Of a DNA stretch of 64,000 nt, positions 1 through 7,806 are shown piece by piece. The stretch's first letter is position 1, and each line of letters begins with the position of its first letter. Location of the stretch: NCBI RefSeq assembly GCF_036181745.1, contig NZ_CP108080.1, positions 992,001 to 1,056,000 of the forward strand, read 5' to 3'. Source of the DNA: Streptomyces sp. NBC_00259. GTDB taxonomy: Bacteria > Actinomycetota > Actinomycetes > Streptomycetales > Streptomycetaceae. Position numbers and translations under genes: made by a program. Under the pieces are notes generated by a model. It saw only the letters and a list, made by a program, of their open reading frames with translations, ran no database searches and was not told the DNA's origin.

Positions 1-290
1 TGTCCGAGGTGAGGCGGGTGCTGCGCCCCGGAGGCGAGCTGCGGTTCTTCGAGCACGGTGTGGCACCGGGCGGGGCGATGGCCACCGTGCAGCGGGGCCT
101 GGACCGTACGGTGTGGCCACGGCTCTTCGGAGGCTGTCACACGTCCCGCGACCCGCTGGCGGCGATCGAGGCGGCCGGCTTCGAGCTGGGGACGTACCGG
201 AGGCTCCGGGTGCCGGAAAAGGGTCCCCGACTACCCACGTCCTGCTGTGTGCTGGGCGTGGCGCGCCGACCGCACGAGGACACTCACTGA
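1..290 (+). CDS. SAM-dependent class I methyltransferase, C-terminal part (5' end outside window)
   Basis: Only the last 96 or so codons are present. The reading frame is open to the window edge, so the GTG at position 9 need not be the start. The segment EVRRVLRPGGELRFFEH is the typical strand-4/strand-5 stretch of Methyltransf_11-type enzymes, where LRPGG precedes the strand following the SAM pocket. The rest (a TSRDPL segment, then AIEAAGFEL) matches the C-terminal part of small-molecule methyltransferases. The substrate cannot be told. The gene ends 7 bp inside the convergent toxin gene, so the two stop codons overlap tail to tail with no terminator between them. Confidence 0.8.
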   Translation, partial: SEVRRVLRPGGELRFFEHGVAPGGAMATVQRGLDRTVWPRLFGGCHTSRDPLAAIEAAGFELGTYRRLRVPEKGPRLPTSCCVLGVARRPHEDTH

Positions 291-655
291 ATCCACTGCC
301 GCAGTTCGCGGGCGATGCCCAGGACCCCGGTCTTGCCCTCCTTCACCAGCCGGGCCAGGTCGCGGACCCGTTCCGGTGAGGTGGACACCCTCAGTCCGCT
401 CGCGACGAGATAGCCGTACGCGACGGCCGTGGCGAACATCGCGTTGGAGTGCTCCAGCGCCGGTACGTGCAGGAGGACTTGCATCAGGGCCGCCGCGCGC
501 GTGAACGGATCGTCGTACACGGCGGTGCCGAAGATCTCCGCCTCATGGCGGCTGACGGCGGCGATGAGCGCGCCCCAGTCGGTGACCTGCGGATCGCCGG
601 GCATCTTGTGCTCGGCGACCATGAGGAGCCAGGCGAGGTCGATGGAAAGGTTCAA
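284..655 (-). CDS. Fic/Doc-related toxin component of a type II toxin-antitoxin pair
   Basis: A 123-aa protein beginning with TTG (N-terminus MNLSIDLAWLL), overlapping the antitoxin stop by 4 bp (TTGA). The fold outline follows Doc toxins: an N-terminal helix, then DDPFTRAAALMQVLLHVPALEHSNAMFA and a long helix AVAYGYLVASGL. In Doc/Fic enzymes this place carries HPFxDGNKR, the AMP- or phosphotransfer loop. Here it reads HVPALEHSNAM: the His and the acidic residue survive but GNKR is lost. From memory, close Streptomyces relatives are annotated as fic family toxin components. The overlap implies translational coupling with the antitoxin. Toxicity and chemistry are inferred, and the degenerate loop makes transfer activity uncertain. 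Confidence 0.75.
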   Translation of the reverse strand: MNLSIDLAWLLMVAEHKMPGDPQVTDWGALIAAVSRHEAEIFGTAVYDDPFTRAAALMQVLLHVPALEHSNAMFATAVAYGYLVASGLRVSTSPERVRDLARLVKEGKTGVLGIARELRQWIQ

Positions 656-945
656 CGCTCGCCTTGCTTCACGGGCTTGTCGTGCTTGGCGGAACGGACC
701 TCGGCCCCTGTCGTCGGCCCGGAACCGGCCGTGCCGGTCGCGCCGAACTCCTCGGCGAACACCGACTCGTACTGCTTCATGAAGTCGGCCGCCGCCTCGA
801 CGAATGTGCGACCCACCTCGCCCGCGTCCTGCTTGACGAGCTCCTCGATGTAGCGGTTCACACTCACCCCGCGCTGTTGAGCCCGCCGGCGCGCCGCCTC
901 GGCGGTACTTTCGTCCACACGCACGTTCAACTGTGTCTTGGCCAC
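652..945 (-). CDS. Ribbon-helix-helix antitoxin
   Basis: A 97-aa protein starting with GTG (MAKTQLNVRVDE). Residues 1-45 form a classic ribbon-helix-helix domain: the beta strand TQLNVRVDE, helix STAEAARRRAQQRG, turn VSVN and helix RYIEELVKQ. The C-terminal half is acidic then disordered (TGTAGSGPTTGAEV), as expected for the segment that wraps a toxin. It is the first gene of the pair and overlaps the toxin start by 4 bp. A tandem palindromic element and a good promoter lie immediately upstream, with the predicted transcription start falling on the GTG itself, so autoregulation and a leaderless message are likely. Confidence 0.8.
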   Translation of the reverse strand: MAKTQLNVRVDESTAEAARRRAQQRGVSVNRYIEELVKQDAGEVGRTFVEAAADFMKQYESVFAEEFGATGTAGSGPTTGAEVRSAKHDKPVKQGER

Positions 946-981
946 ACCGCGACGCTAGCGCCGTTGCGCTAGCGCCGGCAA
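945..981 (-). promoter_or_regulatory. Promoter and tandem palindromic operator of the toxin-antitoxin unit
   Basis: On the minus strand TTGCCG (981-976) and TAGCGT (957-952) are separated by 18 bp, a good sigma-70-like promoter. The predicted start is about 945, which is the antitoxin GTG. Two direct copies of CGCTAGCGCCG (953-963 and 967-977), each with the palindromic core CGCTAGCG, sit between and over the promoter elements. Paired palindromes over the promoter are the usual operator form for ribbon-helix-helix antitoxins. Confidence 0.65.
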
Positions 982-1130
982 GGGGAGAGAGGCGACGGAG
1001 TGGGCATCGCGCCGTCGAGTTCTCGGCATCACCTATGACAACACCCCGTCCGGCAGCGCTCGGACCGGCAACGCTTGGTCCGGCAAGGCACAAGCCCGTC
1101 AGGCACATCCGGCTCGGGAAGGGGTAGCTG

Positions 1131-2006
1131 ATGCGACAGTTCCGGTTCGGGGTCAGCATGACGACACCCGCGGAGGGCGAGGAGTGGCGCAAGCGGTGCC
1201 GGCGCGCCGAGGAGCTCGGCTACGACGTCATCCTGGTGCCCGACCACCTGGGCATGGTCGCGCCGTTCCCCGCGATGATCGCCGCCGCGGATGCGACGGA
1301 GCGGCCGAAGGTGGGCACGTTCGTCCTCAACACGGCGTTCTGGAACCCCGCTCTGCTCGCCCGCGAGATCGCCACCACCGACGCCCTCACCGGCGGAAGG
1401 CTGGAGATCGGGCTGGGCACGGGCTATGTGCCGGAGGAACACGAGCGGGCGGGCCTGGAGTTCCTGCCGCCGGGCCGGCGGGTGGACCACCTGCGGCACA
1501 CGCTGGACGAGATCGAGCGACTGCTCTCGGACGAGGAGCACGTACCGCGCGGAGTGCAGCGTCCGAGGCCGCCGCTGCTGCTCGGCGGGAACGGTGACCG
1601 GATGCTGCGAATGGCGGCAGAACGCGCCGACATCGCGGCCTTCACCGGCGCCCGTACGGCGGGTGGGGCGCTCACCGTGCTCACCTCGGACGAACTCGAC
1701 GGACGGGTGGCGGCGTACGGGAGGTACGCGGCAGGACGCCCCCGGCCCGCCGAGCTGAATCTGCTGCTTCAGGTCGTCACCGTGACCGACGACCGCCGGG
1801 CCGCGGTCAGGGAGCTGCTCCCGCGGGTCCCGTATCTCAGCGAGGAGCAGGCTCTGGATCTGCCGCTGCTCGCGGTCGGGACCGTAGGGCAGATCGCCGA
1901 CCAGCTGCGCGCGCAGCGTGAGCGGTACGGCTTCTCGTACCTCACGGTGCTCGACCCGTCCATGGAGGCGTTCGGCCGAGTGATCGAGGAGCTGCGCGGC
2001 ACGTGA
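1131..2006 (+). CDS. LLM-class F420-dependent oxidoreductase
   Basis: A 291-aa single-domain luciferase-like monooxygenase. It opens RQFRFGVSM, then WRKRCRRAEELGYD, followed by ILVPDHLG. It continues with TDALTGGRLEIGLGTGY (the LTxGRxxxGxGxG signature) and a RPRPPLLLGGNGDRML strand typical of the F420 branch. The length is normal for the TIGR03621-type subfamily. The ATG at 1131 is preceded by AAGGGG at a suitable distance. The organic substrate cannot be deduced. The stop codon lies next to the open frame of the downstream acetyltransferase, so co-transcription is possible. Confidence 0.85.
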   Translation: MRQFRFGVSMTTPAEGEEWRKRCRRAEELGYDVILVPDHLGMVAPFPAMIAAADATERPKVGTFVLNTAFWNPALLAREIATTDALTGGRLEIGLGTGYVPEEHERAGLEFLPPGRRVDHLRHTLDEIERLLSDEEHVPRGVQRPRPPLLLGGNGDRMLRMAAERADIAAFTGARTAGGALTVLTSDELDGRVAAYGRYAAGRPRPAELNLLLQVVTVTDDRRAAVRELLPRVPYLSEEQALDLPLLAVGTVGQIADQLRAQRERYGFSYLTVLDPSMEAFGRVIEELRGT

Positions 2007-2068
2007 TGCCGGACCGCGCGCCGGAAACGCTTCGACTGCGCGGCCCCGTGGGTGATGGGATGGCGGCC

Positions 2069-2494
2069 ATGGATGATCTGCGGATTCGGGCCGCGCTGCC
2101 GGCCGATCTCGACGCCGTACTCGCCTTCTGGAAGCTCGCCGCGGAGGGCACGAGCATCAGTGACGACCGGGAGGGCGTCGAGCGGCTGGTCGCCCGCGAC
2201 CCGGAGGCACTGATCCTCGCCGAGCGGAGCGGGGAACTGGCGGGCACGGTGATCGCGGGGTTCGACGGGTGGCGCTGTCATCTCTACCGGCTCGCGGTGC
2301 ACCCCGACCACCGGCGGCGCGGCATCGGCAGGGCGCTCCTGGCGGCGGCAGAGGACCGTTTCGTGCGACTCGGCGGGCGGCGGGGCGACGCGATGGTGCT
2401 CGACCGGAACGACCAGGCCCACCCTGCCTGGCGGGCGGCCGGCTACGCGCCCCAGCCGCAGTGGAGCCGCTGGGTGAAGCCGCTCACGGACTGA
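2069..2494 (+). CDS. GNAT family N-acetyltransferase
   Basis: A protein of about 141 aa with a full GNAT core: LRIRAALPADLDAVLAFW at the N-terminus, AGTVIAGFDGWRCHLYRLAVHP (beta4) and HRRRGIGRALLAAAE, the acetyl-CoA P-loop motif RxxGIG. The C-terminal LDRNDQAHPAWRAAGYAP matches the usual strand and helix. The frame is open back to GTG 2003 and also offers ATG 2060. ATG 2069 is preferred because GGGATGG lies 8 nt before it and the conserved domain starts directly. The gene follows the LLM gene closely. Substrate unknown. Confidence 0.8.
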   Translation: MDDLRIRAALPADLDAVLAFWKLAAEGTSISDDREGVERLVARDPEALILAERSGELAGTVIAGFDGWRCHLYRLAVHPDHRRRGIGRALLAAAEDRFVRLGGRRGDAMVLDRNDQAHPAWRAAGYAPQPQWSRWVKPLTD

Positions 2495-2586
2495 CCGGAA
2501 CGCGACCTCTCGCGTCGACCTGTTGCGGATGCCGGAGAGGCGGTCACCGCCCCATGGCCACGGGGCGCTTTACCCGTGCTTTACCA

Positions 2587-2601
2587 TGGATGCTCCATCC
2601 A
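2587..2601. promoter_or_regulatory. Short perfect inverted repeat upstream of the CorC/CNNM operon
   Basis: TGGATG-CTC-CATCCA is a 6-bp perfect inverted repeat about 105 bp before the first CNNM-type gene. It could be an operator or a small RNA hairpin. The stretch 2495-2704 also holds GC-rich repeats, and I could not match it to a known metal riboswitch. Confidence 0.3.
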
Positions 2602-2704
2602 CAGTGAACGAAAGGTGTGAGCGTCCGCCCATGGGCGAGCCTCCCAGTAGCAGACATCGCGCAATCCTCCTCCCCCTGGCCGATCATGGGACGGAGGTGA
2701 ACCG

Positions 2705-4105
2705 ATGACCGAAGTGCTCCTGCTTCTCGTGGCAGTGCTCCTCGCCCTCGCCTGCGGGGGATTCGTCGCGGCGGAGTTCTCCCTCACGACGGTCGAGCGC
2801 TCCGACCTCGAACGCGCGGTCGAACGGGGCGAGCGCGGCGCGGCAAGCGCGCTGAAGGCCGTCCGCGGACTCACCTTCCAGCTCTCCGGTGCCCAGCTCG
2901 GCATCACCGTCACCAATCTCGTCGTCGGCATGCTCGCCGAGCCGTCGATCGCCAAGCTGCTCAGCGGGCCGATCGAGGCGCTCGGCGCTTCACCGGCCGT
3001 CGCTTCGTCGACGGCCCTCGTCATCGGTACGGGCCTGTCGACGATCGTCCTGATGGTGGTGGGTGAGCTCGTCCCCAAGAACTGGGCGATCTCGTCCCCG
3101 CTCGCCGTCTCCAAGGTCGTCGCCACCCCGCAGCGCATCTTCTCGGCGGCCTTCCGTCCCCTGATCGGTCATCTCAACAACACGGCCAACCGCATACTGC
3201 GCCGGCTCGGCCTGGAGCCGACCGAGGAGCTGGCTTCCGCGCGCAGCCCGCAGGAGCTCGTCGCGCTGGCCCGGCACTCCGCGAAGGAGGGTGCGCTGGA
3301 GGCCGACACCGCCGAACTGTTCGTCCGCACCCTCAGGCTTGCCGAGCTGACGGCGGAGAACGTGATGACCCCCCGCGTCCAGGTCACGGCCCTCGATCTG
3401 CAGGCGACCGCGGAGGACGTGGCCAACGCCACGCGCGCCACCGGACTGTCACGCTTCCCCGTCTACCGGGGCGGCCTGGACACCGTCGTCGGGATCGTGC
3501 ACATCAAGGACGTCCTGGCCGTACCGGCCGAGGAACGGTCGCGCCGTCCGGTGACCGGCTTGCTCCGCGACCCCCTGCTGGTACCCGAGACCCTCACGGT
3601 CGACCGGCTGCTGGACCGGCTGTCCGAGAAGCGGACCATGGCCGTCGTCATCGACGAGTACGGGGGCACCGCCGGCGTCGTGACGCTGGAGGACATCGTC
3701 GAGGAGGTCGTCGGCGAGGTCCGCGACGAGCACGATCCGCATGAGACCCCGGACCTCGCCAGGGCCGGAGAGGACGCGGACGGGCGGGCCCTGTGGTCGG
3801 CCGACGGTGCGGCGCGTACGGATCAGCTGGAGGCCATCGGGCTGCGGGTCCCGGAAGGACCGTACGAGACCCTCGCCGGGCTGATCGCCACGGAGATCGG
3901 CCGTATCCCGGCCGTCGGCGACAGCATCGAGCTGTCCGGCTGGCGGCTGGACGTCGTGGACGCCTCCGGGCGGCGGGCGGCGCGCGTGCTGATCCACGTC
4001 CCGCTGGAGTCGGAGGGGGCGGACGGGAGCGACCGGTCCGACACGGGTGGGCCCGACGGGAGCGGCGGGTCTGCCGGCTCGCGCAGGGGGAGGTTCTCGC
4101 GATGA
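2705..4105 (+). CDS. CNNM/CorC family membrane protein (hemolysin-related), first of pair
   Basis: A 466-aa protein. The N-terminal DUF21/CNNM transmembrane domain (residues about 1-190) includes GGFVAAEFSLTTVERSDLER, FQLSGAQLGITVTNLVVG and ELVPKNWAIS, all family signatures. A CBS pair follows (about 210-340; RVQVTALDL, SRFPVYRGGLDTVVGIVHIKDVL, DEYGGTAGVVTLEDIVEEVVGE), then a C-terminal CorC_HlyC transporter-associated domain and a Gly/Asp/Ser tail. This family transports or regulates Mg2+ and other divalent cations; the hemolysin name is historical. The start has GGAGGTG 7 nt upstream. The stop overlaps the next ATG (ATGA), so the pair is an operon. Confidence 0.9.
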   Translation: MTEVLLLLVAVLLALACGGFVAAEFSLTTVERSDLERAVERGERGAASALKAVRGLTFQLSGAQLGITVTNLVVGMLAEPSIAKLLSGPIEALGASPAVASSTALVIGTGLSTIVLMVVGELVPKNWAISSPLAVSKVVATPQRIFSAAFRPLIGHLNNTANRILRRLGLEPTEELASARSPQELVALARHSAKEGALEADTAELFVRTLRLAELTAENVMTPRVQVTALDLQATAEDVANATRATGLSRFPVYRGGLDTVVGIVHIKDVLAVPAEERSRRPVTGLLRDPLLVPETLTVDRLLDRLSEKRTMAVVIDEYGGTAGVVTLEDIVEEVVGEVRDEHDPHETPDLARAGEDADGRALWSADGAARTDQLEAIGLRVPEGPYETLAGLIATEIGRIPAVGDSIELSGWRLDVVDASGRRAARVLIHVPLESEGADGSDRSDTGGPDGSGGSAGSRRGRFSR

Positions 4106-5124
4106 CCACGATTCAGCTGCTCGTCGGCTTTCTGACGCTGGTCGTCAACGCCTTCTTCGTCGGGGCGGAGTTCGCCCTGATCTCCGTGCGGCGCAGCCAG
4201 ATCGAACCGCTGGCGGAGGCCGGGGACCGGCGCGCCCGCAGCGTCATCTGGGGTCTGGAACACGTCTCGGCGCTGCTCGCCGCGGCCCAGCTCGGCATCA
4301 CGCTGTGCACGCTGGTGCTCGGTGTGGTCGCGGAACCGGCCATCGCGCATCTGCTGGAGCCCGTCTTCAACGCCGTCGGAGTGCCCCACGGGCTGATCCA
4401 CCCGATCTCGTTCGTGATCGCCCTCGGCGTCGCCACGTACCTGCACATGCTGCTGGGCGAGATGGTGCCGAAGAACATCGCGCTGGCCGAACCGACGCGG
4501 ACCGCTCTGCTGCTCGGTCCGCCGCTGGTGGCACTGGCCCGGACGCTGCGCCCGGTCATCTTCACGATCAACGCCTTTGCGAACGCCCTGCTGAAGCTGC
4601 TGCGGGTGGAGACCAAGGACGAGGTCGCCGCGACCTTCTCGGACGACGAACTGGCCCGGATGGTCAGGGACTCCGGAGCCGCCGGGCTGCTCGACGACCG
4701 GGCGGCCGAGCGACTGCACGACGCCCTGGAACTGGGGCGCCGCCCGGTCGCCGATGTGGTGATGCCGGTGGAGCGGGTGGTGTACGCGCAGGTCGGCACC
4801 ACGCCCGAGGAACTGGAGCGGCTCTCGGCCGAGTCCGGATTCTCCCGTTTCCCGGTGGTCGACAGCACGCGCAAGATCCTGGGCTATCTCCATGTGAAGG
4901 ACGCCCTGGACGAGGCTCCGCGCGACATGCCGTTCCCGGTGACGGCGATGCGGCCGATCGCCCGGGTGCGTGCCGTGACCCCGCTGGACGACGTCCTGAC
5001 CGCGATGCGACGCAGCCGCACCCACCTCGCGGCGGTCCTGGACGAGGACGGCACGCTGGCCGGCCTGGTCACGATGGAGGACGTGCTGCGGGAACTGGTC
5101 GGGCCGCCGGGCCAGGCCCTCTGA
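4102..5124 (+). CDS. CNNM/CorC family membrane protein, second of pair
   Basis: A 340-aa protein and paralogue of the preceding gene: a DUF21 domain (FFVGAEFALISVRRSQIEPLAE, AAQLGITLCTLVLGVVAEP, GEMVPKNIALAEP) and a CBS pair (FSRFPVVDSTRKILGYLHVKDAL, LAAVLDEDGTLAGLVTMEDVLRELVG). It stops right after the CBS pair, so it lacks the CorC_HlyC C-terminal domain of its partner. This shorter form paired with a longer one is a common actinobacterial arrangement and suggests a heteromeric cation transporter or sensor. The ATG overlaps the upstream stop by 4 bp. A strong hairpin terminator follows 8 bp after the stop. Confidence 0.9.
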   Translation: MTTIQLLVGFLTLVVNAFFVGAEFALISVRRSQIEPLAEAGDRRARSVIWGLEHVSALLAAAQLGITLCTLVLGVVAEPAIAHLLEPVFNAVGVPHGLIHPISFVIALGVATYLHMLLGEMVPKNIALAEPTRTALLLGPPLVALARTLRPVIFTINAFANALLKLLRVETKDEVAATFSDDELARMVRDSGAAGLLDDRAAERLHDALELGRRPVADVVMPVERVVYAQVGTTPEELERLSAESGFSRFPVVDSTRKILGYLHVKDALDEAPRDMPFPVTAMRPIARVRAVTPLDDVLTAMRRSRTHLAAVLDEDGTLAGLVTMEDVLRELVGPPGQAL

Positions 5125-5132
5125 CGGCACCG

Positions 5133-5159
5133 GGCCCAGGGGTCGCCCTCCCCTGGGCC
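5133..5159 (+). terminator. Rho-independent-type hairpin after the CorC/CNNM pair
   Basis: GGCCCAGGGG and CCCCTGGGCC form a perfect 10-bp stem with a 7-nt loop, starting 8 bp after the stop. No T-tract follows, as is usual in Streptomyces. Confidence 0.7.
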
Positions 5160-5215
5160 GTCGGTACCGGGCCCGGGGCAGAGGAGCACCTACCGCGCGG
5201 TAGGATCGCTCCGCC

Positions 5216-6031
5216 ATGGAGATAAATGCCTCATACACCAGCTTTGTCGCGGTCGGTGACTCGTTCACCGAGGGCATGTCGGACCTGCTGCCCGACGGCT
5301 CGTACCGGGGCTGGGCCGACCTCCTCGCCGCCCGGCTCGCGGCCCGCACCGAGGGCTTCCGGTACGCGAACCTCGCCGTCCGCGGCAAGCTCATCGGCCA
5401 GATCGTCGAGGAGCAGGTGGGACCCGCCGCCGCGATGCAGGCGGATGTGGTGACGCTGGTCGGCGGGCTCAACGACACCCTGCGCCCGAAGTGCGACATG
5501 GGCCGGGTGCGAGACCTTCTGGAGGAGGCCGTGGAACGGCTGGCTCCGGCATGCCGACAGCTGGTGCTGATGCGCAGCCCGGGCCGCCAGGGTCCCGTGA
5601 TGCAGCGCTTCCGGCCCCGCATGGAGGAGCTGTTCGACCACATCGACTCCCTGGCGGCGCGGCACGGCGCGCTCGTGGTGGACCTGTACGGAACCGAGGT
5701 TCTCGGCGACCAGCGCCTGTGGGACGTCGACCGGCTCCATCTCACCGCGGAGGGGCACCGGAGGGTGGCCGAGGCCGGATGGCAGGCCCTCGGCCTCGCT
5801 TCGGAGGACGACTGGCGCTCGCCCCTGCCCCCGCAGGCGCGCCCGGGCTGGACGGCCCGGCGCACGGCCGATGTCCGCTTCGCGCGCGAACATCTGGTGC
5901 CGTGGATCGGGCGGCGGCTCACCGGACGCTCCTCGGGCGACGGCCGCCCGGCGAAGCGCCCCGAGCTCCTGCCGTACACGGCCCCGGACGGCAGCCCGCG
6001 GACGGCCCGGCACGAGAGCGACCTCTCCTAG
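5216..6031 (+). CDS. SGNH/GDSL-type hydrolase
   Basis: A 271-aa protein with the SGNH blocks in order: FVAVGDSFTEGMSD (block I, nucleophile Ser), a Gly at ANLAVRGK (block II), VTLVGGLNDTLRP (block III Asn) and DRLHLTAEGHRRVAE (block V DxxH). It has no signal peptide, so it is probably a cytoplasmic esterase or lipase-like enzyme. About 70 C-terminal residues after block V are basic and low in structure. The ATG is followed by INASYTS and then block I directly, supporting this start. Monocistronic between two hairpins. Substrate unknown. Confidence 0.85.
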   Translation: MEINASYTSFVAVGDSFTEGMSDLLPDGSYRGWADLLAARLAARTEGFRYANLAVRGKLIGQIVEEQVGPAAAMQADVVTLVGGLNDTLRPKCDMGRVRDLLEEAVERLAPACRQLVLMRSPGRQGPVMQRFRPRMEELFDHIDSLAARHGALVVDLYGTEVLGDQRLWDVDRLHLTAEGHRRVAEAGWQALGLASEDDWRSPLPPQARPGWTARRTADVRFAREHLVPWIGRRLTGRSSGDGRPAKRPELLPYTAPDGSPRTARHESDLS

Positions 6032-6061
6032 CAACGCACACATCGCCCTGAGACCCTCCCC

Positions 6062-6092
6062 CCGCCGGTGTCCCTTGAAGGGACACCGGCGG
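6062..6092 (+). terminator. Strong hairpin terminator after the SGNH hydrolase
   Basis: CCGCCGGTGTCCC and GGGACACCGGCGG make a perfect 13-bp stem around TTGAA, 30 bp after the stop. TCTTCG follows. Confidence 0.8.
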
Positions 6093-6307
6093 TCTTCGTA
6101 TCGGGCCCCCCACACGACCCATCAGGCCGCGGCCGGTCGTAGCGCCGTCACCGACCGCAGGACCGGTGCACGACCTGATCGGGGCCGATACGGGAAGAAG
6201 CCGCCGCGCCGCGGGAACCTCACGAACTCCTCAGCCGACTACTGCCCCGTGGGCGTGGCAGCGGCTCCGCCACACCGATGCGACTGCGGACGAGGGAAAG
6301 GCATGTG

Positions 6308-6943
6308 ATGGGCGGGCTGGATGTGCGGATGCGGGAGGTCGCCTGCCGCCACGGCCGGGTCGAGGCGGTGTCGAACGTGGATCTGGAGATCGCCGCGGGA
6401 GAGCGCGTCGCCTTGACCGGGACCAACGGTTCCGGAAAGTCGACCCTGCTCCGCGCCGTACTGGGCCTGCACCGCCAGGTCGTGGGCCGGATCCTCGTCG
6501 GCGGCCGGGACGCCCGTTCACCGGCGGAGTGGGCCTGGCGGCGGCGGGCCTGCGCCTGGGTCCCGCAGAAGCCGGCCGCAGGCCGGTTCCCCCTCCTGGG
6601 CGACGAGTTGCTGGCCAGTAGTGGCGCGGCGGCGGACGCCGCCGAAGCGGCGGACCGGCTCGGTGTCGGACCGCTGACGACGCGGCCCCTGCACACTCTG
6701 TCCGGGGGCCAGTTGCAGCGTATGTACCTCGCCCGTGCGATCGGCTGCGTGGCCGCCGGGGCCCAGGTGCTGCTCGCCGACGAGCCCACCGCCGCCCTGG
6801 ACTTCTCCGGCCAGGAGGAAGCGGCGGAGGTCCTCACCGGACTACCGGTCACTCTGGTCGTCGTCACCCACGACCGGGCGCTGGCCGAACGCTGTGACCG
6901 GGTACTGGAGATGGCCGCCGGACATCTGCGGGAGGTCCGGTGA
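6308..6943 (+). CDS. Metal ABC transporter ATP-binding protein
   Basis: An ABC ATPase of about 211 aa: Walker A GTNGSGKST, signature LSGGQLQRMYLARAI, Walker B VLLADEPTAALDF and H-loop VVVTHDR. The permease and binding protein that follow place it in the Zn/Mn (cluster A-I) importer family, ZnuC/AztA-like. The frame is open to 6278, but GGAAAGG directly before GTG 6305/ATG 6308 favours the later start. The stop overlaps the permease GTG by 4 bp. I saw no Zur-type inverted repeat in 6093-6307. Confidence 0.85.
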   Translation: MGGLDVRMREVACRHGRVEAVSNVDLEIAAGERVALTGTNGSGKSTLLRAVLGLHRQVVGRILVGGRDARSPAEWAWRRRACAWVPQKPAAGRFPLLGDELLASSGAAADAAEAADRLGVGPLTTRPLHTLSGGQLQRMYLARAIGCVAAGAQVLLADEPTAALDFSGQEEAAEVLTGLPVTLVVVTHDRALAERCDRVLEMAAGHLREVR

Positions 6944-7806
6944 CCCTCGCCACCGCCGACATCGGCGCGCTCCTCGAACTGGTCCCCGTGCAGCGGGCCG
7001 GGCTCGCACTGCTGCTGGCCGCTGTCGGGCTACCGGTCATCGGCGTGGTCATCGTCGGACTCGACATCATGCCGGTGCGCTTCGCGATGATGCACGTCGC
7101 CCTGCTCGGCATCGCGCTCGGCCTTCTGACCGGCATCGACCCGATGCTGTGCGCGCTCGTGGCGTGCGCCCTGGCCGGGGCGGGCGTCGCACCGCTCGCC
7201 CGGACACCGGACGGCCTGTCGGGGGCGATGGGCCTGCTCATGAGCCTGGCCATCGCGGCCGCGCTGCTGGTGCTCGCCGTCTCCGGCGTCAACGCCTCCG
7301 GCGCGTTCGCGCTGCTGTGGGGGTCGATCCTGTCCGTGGGCACGACGGACCTGATCGTCCTCGGTGGACTCGCGCTCGCCGTACCCGGGCTCTTCTGGTG
7401 GCGGCGCCGGGATGTGGCCCTGCTGCTGTACGACCGGGAACTCGCACAGTGCTCAGGTGTCCCGGTCCGCATGCTCACTCTGGTGTTGCTGGTTCTGGTC
7501 GCGGTGTCGGTCGCCGGCGCGATCAGGCTCACCGGCGCCCTGCTCGTCGACGCCCTGACCCTGCTGCCCGCACTCGCGGCGCGCCGCCTGGGCAGCTCAC
7601 TGAAGTCGATCACTCTCTGGGCGGTCGGCATCGGGATCGCCGTGAACCTGACCGGCTTCCTCATCGCCCTCTGGCTCGACTGGCCTCCCGGGCCGGTCCT
7701 CGTCCTGACCGCGGGGGCAGTCGTCCTCGCGGTTCATCTCGTACCCGAACGGAGAATCAGCTCATGGCGCGCACCCGCGGCCGTATCACTTCCCTCCTCG
7801 CACTGA
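6940..7806 (+). CDS. Metal ABC transporter permease (ZnuB-like)
   Basis: A 288-aa polytopic protein of the ABC-3 family, with about eight hydrophobic segments. Family features include IMPVRFAMMHVALLGIALG near the first helices, LLWGSILSVGTTDL in the middle and IRLTGALLVDALTLLPALAARR near the end, the equivalent of VGxLLVxALLxxPAATA in ZnuB. It starts with GTG in the 4-bp overlap with the ATPase gene and runs 43 bp into the binding-protein gene, so the three genes are translationally linked. It forms the inner-membrane channel of the importer. Confidence 0.85.
   Translation: MTLATADIGALLELVPVQRAGLALLLAAVGLPVIGVVIVGLDIMPVRFAMMHVALLGIALGLLTGIDPMLCALVACALAGAGVAPLARTPDGLSGAMGLLMSLAIAAALLVLAVSGVNASGAFALLWGSILSVGTTDLIVLGGLALAVPGLFWWRRRDVALLLYDRELAQCSGVPVRMLTLVLLVLVAVSVAGAIRLTGALLVDALTLLPALAARRLGSSLKSITLWAVGIGIAVNLTGFLIALWLDWPPGPVLVLTAGAVVLAVHLVPERRISSWRAPAAVSLPSSH

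Noticed and set aside
284..1192. A 302-residue minus-strand frame covering both toxin and antitoxin genes
   Set aside because: Only its last 123 codons show conserved toxin sequence; the front part is the out-of-frame shadow of the antitoxin gene and its promoter. The toxin TTG at 655 fits the 4-bp overlap.
2495..2704. Known metal riboswitch (M-box, yybP-ykoY, ydaO) before the CorC/CNNM pair
   Set aside because: Could not match the conserved cores of any of these by eye.
3823..5979. A 718-residue minus-strand open frame across the CorC/CNNM and SGNH genes
   Set aside because: Arg/Gly/Gln-rich shadow of well-supported plus-strand genes; no domain and no ribosome-binding site.
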